Program-made: the position numbers and the translations under genes | In this document: positions 27,825-37,357 of the stretch, piece by piece | How positions within the stretch are numbered: the first letter of the stretch is position 1 | Layout: each line of letters opens with the position of its first letter | DNA from: Brevibacterium permense | Lineage (GTDB): Bacteria > Actinomycetota > Actinomycetes > Actinomycetales > Brevibacteriaceae | Reading direction: 5' to 3' | Assembly: GCF_013280495.1 (NCBI RefSeq) | Contig: NZ_JABSSX010000002.1 | Span: forward strand, 124,001-188,000 | DNA length: 64,000 nucleotides | The notes under the pieces: model-generated | The model's database searches: none | What the model was told of the DNA's origin: nothing | Seen by the model: only the letters and a program-made list of their open reading frames with translations

Positions 27825-30320
27825 TCATCTGCCGATCTCTCCGACGGAGAGGATGCGGAGCACGATATCTCCGGATTCGTCGCTGGCGGCCACGTCCACC
27901 TCGGCGTCGATGGCCCAGTCCCGGTTGTCATCGGGATCGGCGAGGATCTGTCGGACGCTCCATGTGTCTGAACCGGGGCTGATGTCGATATATTCCCGAC
28001 TGCGGGCCTTCTGGTCGACGATGAGCTCTCCGTATTCGTCGTAGAAGTCCTCGATCACGTCCTCCCAGGCACGGGAGTCGAATCCGGATTCGGCGTCGAG
28101 GCGGCCGAGCTCCGTATAGTTCGCACGTTCGGCCAGCAGCACTCGGTGGAACAGGGCATTGCGGATCTCCGCGGTGAACACCTTCGTGTTTTCGGAGAAG
28201 CGGCGGTCGAGTGCCGGCAGCTCGTCGGAGGCTTCGGTGGGGTCGAGTCCCTGCAGGGTGCGCCATTCGTCGAGCAGCGACGAATCCGTCCGGGCAATGG
28301 TCTCACCACACCATTCGATGATGGTCTCGAGCTCCTCGGTCCGGTTCTCGGCGGGAACGTTGTGGAGCAGTGCACGGTAGGCGTCGGTGAGGTAGCGCAG
28401 CAGGCTGCCCTCGGCCCGGGCCAGACTGTAGTAGCCGACGAACTGGGTGAAGCCCATGGCCTGCTCGATCATGTCGCGGACGACGGATTTGGGTTCGAAG
28501 CCGCCTCGGTGGAGCCAGGGATGGGTCTCGACGAAGTGGTCGAAGGCCGGGTCGAGCATCTCGGCCAGGGGTGCGGGGCTTTCGATCTCGTCGAGGATCG
28601 CCATGCGTTCGGCGTATTCGACGCCTTCTGCCTTGAGCTCGGCCAGGGTCTCTCCCTTGATCCGGTCGAGTTGGCCCTTCAGTATCTGGAACGGCACCGA
28701 GGTGGTCGCCTCGACGATGGATACGACATCGAGGGCGTAGGTGTCGTCGTTCTCGTCGAGAAGCTCCAGTGCGGCGAGCACGAAGGGAGCCAGGGGCTGG
28801 TTGAGCGCGAACTGGGGGCCGAGGTCCTGGGTGGCGATGAGTTCGCTGCCGCGGACCTCGATGAGTCCGGCGTCGATGAGGGAGCGCCCGATGCTGATCG
28901 CGGTGAGTTTGAGGTCGAGCCGGCGTTCCCTGGTCTCATGTGTCTTGTCGATGAAGTCGCTGATCGTCGACACATCGGAGCCGGGGCGGGCGACGAGGTT
29001 GAGGATCGTCGAATGGTCGATCTTCATCCGCGGCCGCAGGGTCTCGGATTCGCCTTCGATGAGTTTTGCGAAGGTCTCTTCGGACCAGCCCACGAAGCCG
29101 ACCGGAGCGGCCTTCTTCTTGACCTTCTTCTTTTTCTTCTTGTCATCGTTGGCCGCTTTGGCTTCTGCCCTGAGGTTGTCGATGACGTGTTCGGGGGCTT
29201 GGGCGATGACGTAGCCACGGGTGTCGAATCCGGCACGGCCGGCACGTCCGGCGAGCTGTTGGAATTCGCGGACGCTGAGTCTGCGCATCTTCCGCCCGTC
29301 GAACTTCGTCAGTCCGGTCAGCAGCACGGAGCGGATGGGCACATTGATGCCCACGCCGAGGGTGTCGGTGCCGGAGATGACGAGCAGCAGTCCCTTCAGC
29401 GCGAGCTGTTCGATGAGACGGCGGTACTTCGGCAGCATACCGGCGTGGTGGACGCCGACGCCGTGCAGCAGCAGTTTGCGCAGGCTGGTCCCGAATCCCT
29501 TGCCGAAGGTGAAGCCCTTGATGGCTGCGGCGATCGCGGCCTTCTGTTCCTTGGAGGCGAGATCCACCGAGAGCAGGTTGGTGGCGAGGTCGATGGCACC
29601 GTTCTGAGAGTAGGAGACGACGTAGACCGGGGCTTTGTCGTTGCGGACGAGGCCGCGGAGAGTGTCCGAGAGCGTCTCCGTCGAATATTCGTAGTCGAGC
29701 GGGACCGGCCTGGTCGCCGAGGTGACCACGGAGGAGTCGCGTCCGGTCGTCTCCGTCATCGTCCGTCGGATGTCGGTGGTGTCGCCCAAGGTGGCGGACA
29801 TGAGGACGAACTGGGTCTGCGGCATCTCGAGGAGGGGCACCTGCCAGGCCCATCCGCGGGAGGGGTCTGCGACGTAGTGGAATTCGTCCATGACGACCAT
29901 TCCGGCGTCGAGCATTCCGCCTTCGCGCAGCGCCTGATTGGCCAGGATCTCCGCCGTGGCGCAGATGACGGGCGCCTCCGGGTTGACGGTGGAGTCGCCG
30001 GTGATCATCCCGACGTTCTCGGCGCCGAAGGCGTCGATGAGGGAGAAGAACTTCTCGCTCACCAGGGCCTTGAGCGGGGCCGTGTAGTACGACCGGATCC
30101 CGCGGGTGAAGGACTGGTAGAGAGCGAACAGAGCGACGAGTGACTTCCCCGATCCGGTCGGGGTCGCCATGATCGTATTGTCTCCGGCCAGGATCGTGAG
30201 GAACGCCTCGTCCTGAGCCGGGTAAGGCTCGACACCGATCTCTCGGCAGTATTCGCCGAAGGACTCATAGATCGTGTCGTCGTCAGCGAATTCCGCTGGG
30301 ATCTCCTGCAATCTGGCCAC
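27825..30320 (-). CDS. DEAD/DEAH helicase with DUF3516 domain
   Basis: An 831-residue superfamily 2 helicase. Motif I is ATPTGSGKS, motif II DEFH, motif III SATLGD and motif VI QLAGRAGRAG, which places it near the Ski2/Mtr4-like bacterial helicases. The C-terminal 400 residues match the DUF3516 region found with this helicase in actinobacteria. A lysine-rich stretch (about residues 394-403) links the halves. The GTG at 30320 starts MARLQEIPAEF; upstream codons look random. It probably works on RNA or structured nucleic acid, but the substrate is not known. It lies just upstream of uvrA. Confidence 0.88.
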   Translation of the reverse strand: MARLQEIPAEFADDDTIYESFGEYCREIGVEPYPAQDEAFLTILAGDNTIMATPTGSGKSLVALFALYQSFTRGIRSYYTAPLKALVSEKFFSLIDAFGAENVGMITGDSTVNPEAPVICATAEILANQALREGGMLDAGMVVMDEFHYVADPSRGWAWQVPLLEMPQTQFVLMSATLGDTTDIRRTMTETTGRDSSVVTSATRPVPLDYEYSTETLSDTLRGLVRNDKAPVYVVSYSQNGAIDLATNLLSVDLASKEQKAAIAAAIKGFTFGKGFGTSLRKLLLHGVGVHHAGMLPKYRRLIEQLALKGLLLVISGTDTLGVGINVPIRSVLLTGLTKFDGRKMRRLSVREFQQLAGRAGRAGFDTRGYVIAQAPEHVIDNLRAEAKAANDDKKKKKKVKKKAAPVGFVGWSEETFAKLIEGESETLRPRMKIDHSTILNLVARPGSDVSTISDFIDKTHETRERRLDLKLTAISIGRSLIDAGLIEVRGSELIATQDLGPQFALNQPLAPFVLAALELLDENDDTYALDVVSIVEATTSVPFQILKGQLDRIKGETLAELKAEGVEYAERMAILDEIESPAPLAEMLDPAFDHFVETHPWLHRGGFEPKSVVRDMIEQAMGFTQFVGYYSLARAEGSLLRYLTDAYRALLHNVPAENRTEELETIIEWCGETIARTDSSLLDEWRTLQGLDPTEASDELPALDRRFSENTKVFTAEIRNALFHRVLLAERANYTELGRLDAESGFDSRAWEDVIEDFYDEYGELIVDQKARSREYIDISPGSDTWSVRQILADPDDNRDWAIDAEVDVAASDESGDIVLRILSVGEIGR

Positions 30321-30385
30321 GCTGATGCACAGACCTTTCCGATTAGACTGATTCCATCCTATTGCTCGACACCGAGGAGTCACAT

Positions 30386-30676
30386 ATGCCGGTCTTCGCC
30401 GTCACCTACCACTATGGTCCCGATACGAATACGCGGATGGAGCACCGCCCCGCGCATCGCCGCTGGCAGGCGGAGCTGAATGAGGCCGGGACGATCCTCG
30501 CCTCCGGCCCCTTGAACAACGATCCGCAGCCTGGAGGGCTGCTGATCCTCAACGCCGCCGACCGTGCGGAGGTCGAAGGCCACCTCGCCGCCGATCCCTA
30601 TGCCTCGCTCGGTGTCATCGAGTCGACGGACATCCGCGAATGGACTCCCGTGTTCGGCCCCTTCGCCCAGGGCTGA
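30386..30676 (+). CDS. YciI-family protein
   Basis: A 96-residue protein of the YciI family, a ferredoxin-like dimer with a proposed His-Asp active site. Family features are VTYHYG at the N terminus, HRRWQAELNEAGTILASGPL, and ADPYASLGVIESTDIREW, which matches the usual DPF...G...I..W pattern. The ATG at 30386 has GAGGAGT ahead of it. It diverges from the helicase gene, and the 65-bp gap must hold both promoters. The function is unknown. Confidence 0.85.
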   Translation: MPVFAVTYHYGPDTNTRMEHRPAHRRWQAELNEAGTILASGPLNNDPQPGGLLILNAADRAEVEGHLAADPYASLGVIESTDIREWTPVFGPFAQG

Positions 30677-30720
30677 GGGCCGCACTGCCGGTCCGGTTCT
30701 GCCCTGACCGGGAAGACGCC

Positions 30721-30758
30721 AGCGGGGTCCGTCTCGAGAGATCGAGACGGACCCCGCT
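30721..30758. terminator. Terminator between yciI and terC
   Basis: A perfect 17-bp stem pairs 30721-30737 with 30742-30758 around a 4-nt loop. It lies between two convergent genes and is likely to serve both. Confidence 0.85.
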
Positions 30759-30808
30759 CGTTCTGAGCCGACACCGAGGCGGTGCCGGCGCGACCGGGTC
30801 CGATCGGC

Positions 30809-31867
30809 TCAGGCCTCTTCGGATTCGTTCGAGCTGACGTCCTTGAAGGAGATGCCGTCCTTCTTCATCTTCGCGAGTGAGGCGACGGTGGCCACCGCCA
30901 TGGCGAGGACGATGACGGTCAGGGACAGCCATGTCGGCACCTCGGGGATCGAGTGACCCCACGAGAGGAACTCCCAATCGCTCGAATGCAGAGCGTGGAT
31001 GATGAGCTTGACGCCGATGAAGCCGAGGATCGCGGCGATTCCGTAGTGGAGGTAGACGAGCTTGTCGACGAGTCCCCCGAGCAGGAAGTACAGCTGACGC
31101 AGTCCCATGAGGGCGAACACGTTCGCGGTGAACACGAGGAACGCATTCTGAGTGACGCCGAAGATCGCGGGAATCGAGTCGAGCGCGAACATCACATCGG
31201 TCGAGCCGATGGCGATGAACACGATGAACATCGGGGTCCAGTACTTCTTGTTGTCGTCGAGGGTCACCCGAAGCTTGTTGCCGTGGTATTCGTCGACGAC
31301 GTTGATCCGCTTGCGCAGGAACCGGATGAGACCGTTCTCGCCGTCGCCCTCGTCTTCGGAGCTGAAGGCCTGCCGGTAGGCGACGATGAGGAGGAAGATG
31401 CCGAAGATGAAGAAGACTTCGACGAAGGCGCTGATGATCGCCGCACCGGCGAGGATGAAGATGCCGCGGAAGATGATGGCGATGATGATGCCGACCATGA
31501 GCACTTCCTGCTGGTACTTCCGCGGTACCGAGAAGCTGCCCATGATGATGATGAAGACGAACAGGTTGTCGATGCTCAAGGAGTACTCGAGCAGCCAACC
31601 GGTGAGGAACTCGCTGCCGTGCTGGGCATCGCCGATGGCGAAGAGCGCGCCGGCGAAGACCAGCGCCAGGGCGACGTAGAAGGCGACCCAGATGCTCGCT
31701 TCCCGCATCGACGGGGTATGTGGTCGCTTGACGACCAGCAGGAGGTCGAAGACGAGGATCGCAACGACGATGATTCCCGAGGTGATCATGAACCAGACGG
31801 GAATCGGAGATTCGCTCGCAGCAGCTGCGTTGCCGCCGGCTGCAAGCGTGGAGGACAGGATATCCAT
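30809..31867 (-). CDS. TerC/Alx-family membrane protein (metal export)
   Basis: A 352-residue TerC-family integral membrane protein with about nine helices. Family motifs are LSIDNLFVFIIIMGSF in the third helix region and STDVMFALDSIPAIFGVTQNAFLVF in the sixth, both with conserved aspartates. Relatives such as Alx, MeeF and MeeY act in manganese export or metalation of secreted enzymes. The ATG at 31867 begins MDILSST; the open frame upstream is a leader, not protein. That leader carries a Mn2+-sensing riboswitch (31901-32003), which strongly supports a manganese role. Confidence 0.92.
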   Translation of the reverse strand: MDILSSTLAAGGNAAAASESPIPVWFMITSGIIVVAILVFDLLLVVKRPHTPSMREASIWVAFYVALALVFAGALFAIGDAQHGSEFLTGWLLEYSLSIDNLFVFIIIMGSFSVPRKYQQEVLMVGIIIAIIFRGIFILAGAAIISAFVEVFFIFGIFLLIVAYRQAFSSEDEGDGENGLIRFLRKRINVVDEYHGNKLRVTLDDNKKYWTPMFIVFIAIGSTDVMFALDSIPAIFGVTQNAFLVFTANVFALMGLRQLYFLLGGLVDKLVYLHYGIAAILGFIGVKLIIHALHSSDWEFLSWGHSIPEVPTWLSLTVIVLAMAVATVASLAKMKKDGISFKDVSSNESEEA

Positions 31868-31900
31868 GGATGCCTTTCGTGGTGAACAGGATGTATCCAG

Positions 31901-32003
31901 GTCGAAAGTCTCTCCCACGCGGTGAATCTGCGTGCGCTCCGCGTCCGGACCCCTGGTGGGGTCGTGGTGACGACCGCGGATGGACGGGATACTCCCTTTC
32001 GCC
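31901..32003 (-). ncRNA. yybP-ykoY (Mn2+) riboswitch upstream of terC
   Basis: Read on the minus strand, the leader opens with GGCGAAAGGGAGTA and closes with GGAGAGACTTTCG; CGAAAG and CTTTCG pair as helix P1. Between them are GGTCGTCA and CCGG at the places expected from the yybP-ykoY consensus, whose key blocks are AAAGGGGAGUA, GUCGUCA, CCGG and AGACCUUU. The aptamer ends about 33 nt before the terC start codon. In other bacteria this class binds Mn2+ and switches on exporters of the MntP, TerC/Alx and P-type ATPase families. The fold was matched by eye. Confidence 0.88.
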
Positions 32004-32011
32004 AGCACACC

Positions 32012-32038
32012 AGTATAAACACGCGAGCATCACTCGCG
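32012..32038 (-). promoter_or_regulatory. terC promoter overlapping the uvrB terminator
   Basis: On the minus strand CGCGAG-TGATG-CTCGCG (32038-32022) forms a hairpin followed by TGTTTATA, a small intrinsic terminator just past the uvrB stop. The same T-rich tail contains TATACT (32017-32012), a good -10 box, which would start transcription near 32005, immediately before the riboswitch. The -35 region is poor. Confidence 0.65.
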
Positions 32039-32053
32039 CGTCACCGGTGCGGA

Positions 32054-34186
32054 TCAGGCGTGCCCGGCCTCCTTCATCTGGCGCAGCTCCTGTTTGAGGT
32101 CGGAGAGCTCATCGCGCAGTCGTGCGGCGAGCTCGAACTGCAGCTCCGCGGCGGCCGAATGCATCTGCGAGGTCAGTGATTCGATGAGTTCTGTGAGATC
32201 AGCCGCCGGCGGGCGCAGCGAACCGGGCTTGCCGGCGGCTTCCCTCTGTTCGTCGGTCAGGGTCGAGTTGTAGCCGCGTTTGCCCTTGCCGTAGTCGAAC
32301 TCGGTGAGCAGCTCTCGCGTGTCCTCGTCCTCACGCTGCAGTCGTTCGGTGATGTCTGCGATCCGCTTGACCAGCGGGGCCGGATCGATTCCGTGCTCTT
32401 CGTTGTAGGCGATCTGGATGGCGCGCCTGCGGTCGGTCTCGTCGATGGCGGTGCGCATCGAATCCGTGATCGTATCGGCGTACATGTGCACCTGGCCGTT
32501 GAGGTTACGTGCGGCACGACCGATCGTCTGGATGAGCGATGTCGACGACCGGAGGAAGCCTTCCTTGTCGGCATCGAGGATCGCCACGAGGGAGACCTCG
32601 GGAAGGTCGAGGCCCTCACGCAGGAGGTTGATGCCGACCAGCACATCGAATTCGCCCGCGCGCAGCTCTGTGAGCAGCTCCACACGTCGCAGAGTGTCGA
32701 CGTCGGAGTGAAGGTACTGGACGCGGATATCGTGTTCGAGCAGATAGTCGGTGAGATCTTCGGCCATCTTCTTCGTCAGGGTCGTCACGAGCACACGCTC
32801 ATTCGCGTCGACACGGGTCTTGATCTCGTCGAGCAGGTCGTCGATCTGCCCCTTCGTCGGCTTGACCTTGATCTCGGGGTCGACGAGTCCGGTGGGGCGG
32901 ATGATCTGCTGGACGTATCCGTTGGCGTTGCCGAGTTCGAAGTTGCCGGGTGTGGCCGACAGGTACACGCTCTGTCCCACGCGCTCCCGGAACTCGTCGA
33001 ACTTCAGCGGCCGGTTGTCCATGGCACTGGGCAGACGGAAACCGTGCTCGACGAGGGTGCGCTTGCGCGACATATCGCCTTCGTACATTCCGCCGATCTG
33101 CGGAACCGTGACATGGGATTCGTCGATGACGAGCAGGAAGTCCTCGGGGAAGTAGTCGAGCAGGCAGTTCGGTGCCGAGCCGGGTGCACGACCGTCGATA
33201 TGCCGGGAGTAGTTCTCGATGCCGGAGGTGAAGCCCATCGATTCCATCATCTCGAGGTCATAGGTCGTGCGCATCTTCAGCCGCTGTGCTTCGAGCAGCT
33301 TGTTCTGAGATTCGAAATCGCTCAGCTGCTTCTGCAGCTCCTCCTCGATCCCGCTGATGGCCTTCGCCATCCGGTTCTCACCGGCGACGTAGTGGCTGGC
33401 CGGGAACACGTGGATGGTGTCCTCGTCGCGCACGATCTCACCCGTCAGGGGGTGGAGGGTCTGCAGCGATTCGATCTCGTCGCCGAAGAACTCGATGCGC
33501 AGCGCGAGCTCCTCGTACTGCGGGATGATCTCGACGGTGTCTCCGCGCACACGGAAGGTCCCGCGGGTGAAGGCCATATCATTGCGGGCGTACTGCATCG
33601 ACACGAAGCGTTTGAGCAGTTCGTCCCGATCGCATTCGTCGCCCTTGTGAAGGGTGACCATCCGGTCGACGTACTCCTCGGGTGTGCCGAGACCGTAGAT
33701 GCACGACACCGTCGAGACCACGACGACGTCGCGTCTGGTCAGCAGCGAGTTCGTGGCCGAGTGCCGGAGACGTTCGACTTCGTCGTTGATCGAGGAGTCC
33801 TTCTCGATGAACGTGTCCGTCTGCGGCACATACGCTTCCGGCTGGTAGTAGTCGTAGTAGGAGACGAAGTACTCGACCGCGTTGTTGGGCAGCAGCTGTC
33901 GGAATTCGTTGGCCAGCTGCGCGGCGAGAGTCTTGTTCGGCGCCATGATCAGGGTCGGTCTCTGCACCTGCTCGATGAGCCATGCAGTCGTCGCCGACTT
34001 GCCTGTGCCGGTGGCACCGAGGAGGACGATGTCCCGCTCTCCTGCGTCGAGCCGGTCGGAGATCTCTCGGATCGCCGTGGGCTGGTCACCGGAGGGAGAG
34101 TACTCGGACACGACCTCGAAGGGTGCCACTTCGCGGGTGACGTCGGGACGGTGGCCGATCGCTGGCAGGGGGCGTTCTGAGCTCAT
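32054..34186 (-). CDS. uvrB: UvrB, excinuclease ABC subunit B
   Basis: A 710-residue superfamily 2 helicase-like protein that loads UvrC at the lesion. Walker A is GATGTGKS (57-64), the beta-hairpin region includes [11 protein letters not shown], motif [11 protein letters not shown] is near 545, and the C-terminal UVR motif (about 665-700, [15 protein letters not shown]) binds UvrC. The ATG at 34186 follows a TAGGGT box by 6 nt and lacks a ribosome binding site, so a leaderless mRNA is likely. It is transcribed away from coaE-type neighbours on the same strand. Confidence 0.97.
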   Translation of the reverse strand: MSSERPLPAIGHRPDVTREVAPFEVVSEYSPSGDQPTAIREISDRLDAGERDIVLLGATGTGKSATTAWLIEQVQRPTLIMAPNKTLAAQLANEFRQLLPNNAVEYFVSYYDYYQPEAYVPQTDTFIEKDSSINDEVERLRHSATNSLLTRRDVVVVSTVSCIYGLGTPEEYVDRMVTLHKGDECDRDELLKRFVSMQYARNDMAFTRGTFRVRGDTVEIIPQYEELALRIEFFGDEIESLQTLHPLTGEIVRDEDTIHVFPASHYVAGENRMAKAISGIEEELQKQLSDFESQNKLLEAQRLKMRTTYDLEMMESMGFTSGIENYSRHIDGRAPGSAPNCLLDYFPEDFLLVIDESHVTVPQIGGMYEGDMSRKRTLVEHGFRLPSAMDNRPLKFDEFRERVGQSVYLSATPGNFELGNANGYVQQIIRPTGLVDPEIKVKPTKGQIDDLLDEIKTRVDANERVLVTTLTKKMAEDLTDYLLEHDIRVQYLHSDVDTLRRVELLTELRAGEFDVLVGINLLREGLDLPEVSLVAILDADKEGFLRSSTSLIQTIGRAARNLNGQVHMYADTITDSMRTAIDETDRRRAIQIAYNEEHGIDPAPLVKRIADITERLQREDEDTRELLTEFDYGKGKRGYNSTLTDEQREAAGKPGSLRPPAADLTELIESLTSQMHSAAAELQFELAARLRDELSDLKQELRQMKEAGHA

Positions 34187-34192
34187 AGTCCA

Positions 34193-34198
34193 ACCCTA
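34193..34198 (-). promoter_or_regulatory. -10 box for leaderless uvrB
   Basis: TAGGGT on the minus strand ends 6 nt before the ATG of uvrB, which puts the expected transcription start on the A of the start codon. No clear -35 and no SOS box are visible. Confidence 0.5.
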
Positions 34199-34276
34199 GC
34201 CCTCGCCCCTGACATTGGGCAGATCGGAGTCGGACCGACAGCCTCGGCGAAGTGCCTGCCGACATGTGTCACCGTG

Positions 34277-35452
34277 TCAGTTGAAGCTGTCGGGCACCAG
34301 TCGGCGGCGCATCTGCAGGAAGTACGGTTCCTTCGATTCCGCATATGCTCTGATCATCTGCCCGTTCGTCCCGCCCGCAGCCTTGGCTTCGGCCACACGG
34401 TCTCTCTTCAACTCGAGGTAGCGGTCTCTCTCCCCCGCGTCCTGGATGAGCAGGTCCCGGAATGCGCGGGCGAAGCGGGCACCGACGGAGTCCGCAGTGC
34501 GCACATGCAGATTGACGGCCCGACCAGGGTCGGTGTTCGCGTGGAACCATTTCCCTTCGGTCGACTCTTCGCCGAGGTGGTCGCTCATCTCGGCTCCCGG
34601 ATAACCGAGTTCGGCCAGTCGGGGTGCCAGCTCCCTGGCGGCGGTGAGATCGGGGACGAGGAGCTGCAGATCGATGACGTCCTTGGCTGGCAGTCCCGGC
34701 ACAGAGGTGGAGCCGATATGTTCGATGGCGAACTTCTCGCCCGTGCCGTGTCGCAGCTTCCTGATCGCTCTCTGCGCGTCACCAATCCAGTCGGCATCCG
34801 CGGGATCGACGAGTTCGAGGGCTGCCCTCGGTGCCCACTGCCCGGACGCGAGATTGGCGGCGAAGGGGCGGATCCGGGATTCGATGAGCCGGGCGACCGC
34901 GGCCTTCGTCTCGTCGACGGGACCGGAGTTGTCGATGGTGACATCGCAGGCTGCTCGCCGGGTGTCGTCATCGGCTTGGCGGGAGATCCGTGCGGCGGCG
35001 TCGTCGCGGCCCATTCCGCGGGAGTCCATGAGCCGCTGAAGGCGCACCTCGGCGGGCACGTCGACGAGGAGATTGAGGTGGTAGGCCGGTGTCATGTCGT
35101 TCTCGACGAGCAGCGGAACGTCGTGGACGACGATCTCGGCGGCGGCGTGTCTGGCGAAGTGTTCGGCGGTGCGGTCGCGGATCGCCGGATGCATCAGGCT
35201 GTTGAGCCGCGCTGTGTGGTCGGAGTCGACGAAGGCTGCCGCGGCCAGTGCCTGCCGGTCGAGCGAACCGTCGGAGTGCAGCACCTGCGGCCCGAAGGCC
35301 TCGGCCAGTTTCTCGAGCAGCGGCTGTCCGGGTTCGACGACTTCGCGGGCGATCCTGTCGGCGTCGACGAGCACTGCCCCGTGTTCGACGAGCATTGCGG
35401 ACACCGTTGACTTTCCGGCGCCGATTCCGCCGGTGAGACCGATTCGCAGCAT
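34277..35452 (-). CDS. coaE: Dephospho-CoA kinase fused to a GrpB domain
   Basis: A 391-residue fusion. Residues 1-200 are dephospho-CoA kinase, the last step of coenzyme A synthesis, with the P-loop GGIGAGKST (8-16) and DADRIAREV (30-38). Residues 205-391 are a GrpB/UPF0157 nucleotidyltransferase-like domain with HIGSTSVPGLPAKD (245-258) and an RAVNLHV segment. The same fusion occurs in mycobacterial CoaE, where the second domain helps the kinase. It starts 9 nt after the membrane protein gene stops, so the two are probably cotranscribed. Confidence 0.95.
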   Translation of the reverse strand: MLRIGLTGGIGAGKSTVSAMLVEHGAVLVDADRIAREVVEPGQPLLEKLAEAFGPQVLHSDGSLDRQALAAAAFVDSDHTARLNSLMHPAIRDRTAEHFARHAAAEIVVHDVPLLVENDMTPAYHLNLLVDVPAEVRLQRLMDSRGMGRDDAAARISRQADDDTRRAACDVTIDNSGPVDETKAAVARLIESRIRPFAANLASGQWAPRAALELVDPADADWIGDAQRAIRKLRHGTGEKFAIEHIGSTSVPGLPAKDVIDLQLLVPDLTAARELAPRLAELGYPGAEMSDHLGEESTEGKWFHANTDPGRAVNLHVRTADSVGARFARAFRDLLIQDAGERDRYLELKRDRVAEAKAAGGTNGQMIRAYAESKEPYFLQMRRRLVPDSFN

Positions 35453-35461
35453 GGGATCATC

Positions 35462-37357
35462 TTACTGATCCAGTCGGTACACCCGCACTCCCTCCTCGGC
35501 GAAGATCGGATCTCCGACTGCGGCATCGAGGAATTCCGCATAGTCTCCGTCGCCTCCCGGCAAGAGCGGAGCTTCGGGGACGAGAACGATGAAGTCGACC
35601 CCGGTCTCCCTCAGTTCGGCGATCGCCGAGGCGACTTCCGGGCTGTCCGCGCGCGGAATGGGCTCACCGTCGAAGACGGAGCCGTGCAGGAGTTCGTCGA
35701 GGGCATCCTCGGGGGCGGAATAGGTCACCGGCGATTCCGGACTCGAACCGATGAAGTAACCGCCGGTCTCGCGGTAGCGGAATCCGCTCACCGACTGCCA
35801 CACCATGGCTTCGTCGGCGTGGGGCTCGGCCCATGCGAGGGGGCGGGGGAAGGTCTTGACGACGGATCCGGCGGGGATCACCTCGGCGATGGAGTGCTCG
35901 TAGAAGTCTGGAACTGTCACCTCATGGGCGGTCTGCGGAGCGGGGAGGATGGCAACGGCGGCGAGGACGAGCAGGATGAGGAGGGCGCGGGCGCGAAGCA
36001 GCTTCCGGTGGCTCAGGGCCCACTGGAGGCCGATTCCGAGCACGGCGAAGAGCGCGATCGTCGAGTGGAGGACGAGCCGCATGGGCAGGATGTTGTTGAG
36101 TACGGGGATGGCTTCGATGAGCGCGAACGGACCGGTCGCGAGGGCGATTCGGCCGCCGAGGAGGATCGGTGAGCCGAGTGCCAGCAGGCCGACGAGGATG
36201 CCGGTGCTCGCAGCGATGCGCACCGGAACCGCGTGTGTGGACCGGTGGGCGAGGCCGAGAACGATGAGCACAGCCGCCGCCAGAGCTGGCGCGCCGACGT
36301 AGGCGCCGAGTTCAGCGGGATCGATCTCCATGATCCGGGGCAGAGGGGACACTCCGGAACTCAGCCAGGCCGGGGCTGCGGGGAGGATCGGGTCGAGCAG
36401 GTCGGTGTTCCATACTCCGTGTGGGCGAATGGCGCCCTGTGGGGCGTTCGGTCCGGACATGGTCACCAGCAGCGGGATCGCACACAGCATGGCGATGCAG
36501 CCGGCGACTGCGGAACCGAGACCGAGGGCGACCCATGACCGGGCGCGGTAGAGGCGGCGTCCGAAGACGGCGAGGCTGGCCAGGAAGCAGAGTGCGGCGA
36601 GGAAAGTTCCGGCCAGAACTTCGGTGGAGACGTAGAACTGGAAGCCGAGGAGGAGCCCGAAGCCTCCTCCGAGCAGCCACAGGCGACGGCTGCGCAGCAG
36701 AGAACGGCCGGGATCCGCCTGTATCGCGCGGCCGAGGTCGAGGAGAGCGAGGATCGCCCACGCGGTCAGGGGCGGGGTGACGATATAGGCGAGGTTCGGG
36801 TGGCCGCCGAGCTGGGCGACGACATAGCTGGAGAAGCCGACCCCGGACGCGGCGATGAAAGCGGGCAGACGATCGAGGAAGCGGCGGAAGAGTACGGCTG
36901 CGGCCAGGCTGCCGAGCACCGGGAAGACGAGGATGAGGAGGTTGTAGCTCACGATGGGGCCGGCCACCCACGTGACGGGAGCGAGCAGGATCGCAAACCC
37001 TGCGAGCGAGGTGTTCCAGGCTCCGTTGACTCCCCCGCCGAGGGCGTTCATCGATTCCGTGTACAGCAGGCCGCCGGTTTCCCCCGGTGCGAATCCGAGG
37101 ATGTCTGCGAGAACCTGCGCGCCGTGCCCGAGCCACCAGATGAACAGTGAGGTGTCGTCATTGGAAGCGACGACGCTGCCGCCGGGGTCCGCAGCGACGG
37201 AACCGAAGACGGTCAGGCTGCCGACACAGAGGATGAGGGTGTACCACAGCCACGGGCGCAGGCGTACCCGAGCCGTGGGGGCATACAGAAAGGGCTCCCG
37301 GCCTTCCGACCGGGAGCCCTTCTGGTGGCTGCTATCAGCTGCCTGCAAGCTTCTCAC
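35462..37357 (-). CDS. Large polytopic membrane protein, GT-C-like, unknown
   Basis: About 630 residues with a dozen or more hydrophobic segments between the first helix (LWYTLILCVGSLTVFGSV) and about residue 490, then an extracytoplasmic domain of about 140 residues ending in VRVYRLDQ. The layout resembles GT-C glycosyltransferases and YfhO-type proteins, but I see no diagnostic motif and do not assign a function. The start is uncertain: the only in-frame candidates near the first helix are GTG 37357 and TTG 37348, both inside the end of rpsA and ahead of the rpsA terminator. It is upstream of coaE. Confidence 0.65.
   Translation of the reverse strand: MRSLQAADSSHQKGSRSEGREPFLYAPTARVRLRPWLWYTLILCVGSLTVFGSVAADPGGSVVASNDDTSLFIWWLGHGAQVLADILGFAPGETGGLLYTESMNALGGGVNGAWNTSLAGFAILLAPVTWVAGPIVSYNLLILVFPVLGSLAAAVLFRRFLDRLPAFIAASGVGFSSYVVAQLGGHPNLAYIVTPPLTAWAILALLDLGRAIQADPGRSLLRSRRLWLLGGGFGLLLGFQFYVSTEVLAGTFLAALCFLASLAVFGRRLYRARSWVALGLGSAVAGCIAMLCAIPLLVTMSGPNAPQGAIRPHGVWNTDLLDPILPAAPAWLSSGVSPLPRIMEIDPAELGAYVGAPALAAAVLIVLGLAHRSTHAVPVRIAASTGILVGLLALGSPILLGGRIALATGPFALIEAIPVLNNILPMRLVLHSTIALFAVLGIGLQWALSHRKLLRARALLILLVLAAVAILPAPQTAHEVTVPDFYEHSIAEVIPAGSVVKTFPRPLAWAEPHADEAMVWQSVSGFRYRETGGYFIGSSPESPVTYSAPEDALDELLHGSVFDGEPIPRADSPEVASAIAELRETGVDFIVLVPEAPLLPGGDGDYAEFLDAAVGDPIFAEEGVRVYRLDQ
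37286..37325 (-). terminator. rpsA terminator
   Basis: Complementary arms around 37291-37301 and 37310-37320, extended by CAGAA/TTCTG with one bulged base, form a strong hairpin followed by TTTCTGTATG on the minus strand. It lies 10 nt after the rpsA stop. Confidence 0.85.

Noticed and set aside
28146..30143. A plus-strand open frame of 665 codons opposite the DUF3516 helicase
   Set aside because: It is an antisense shadow; the helicase motifs on the minus strand are unambiguous.
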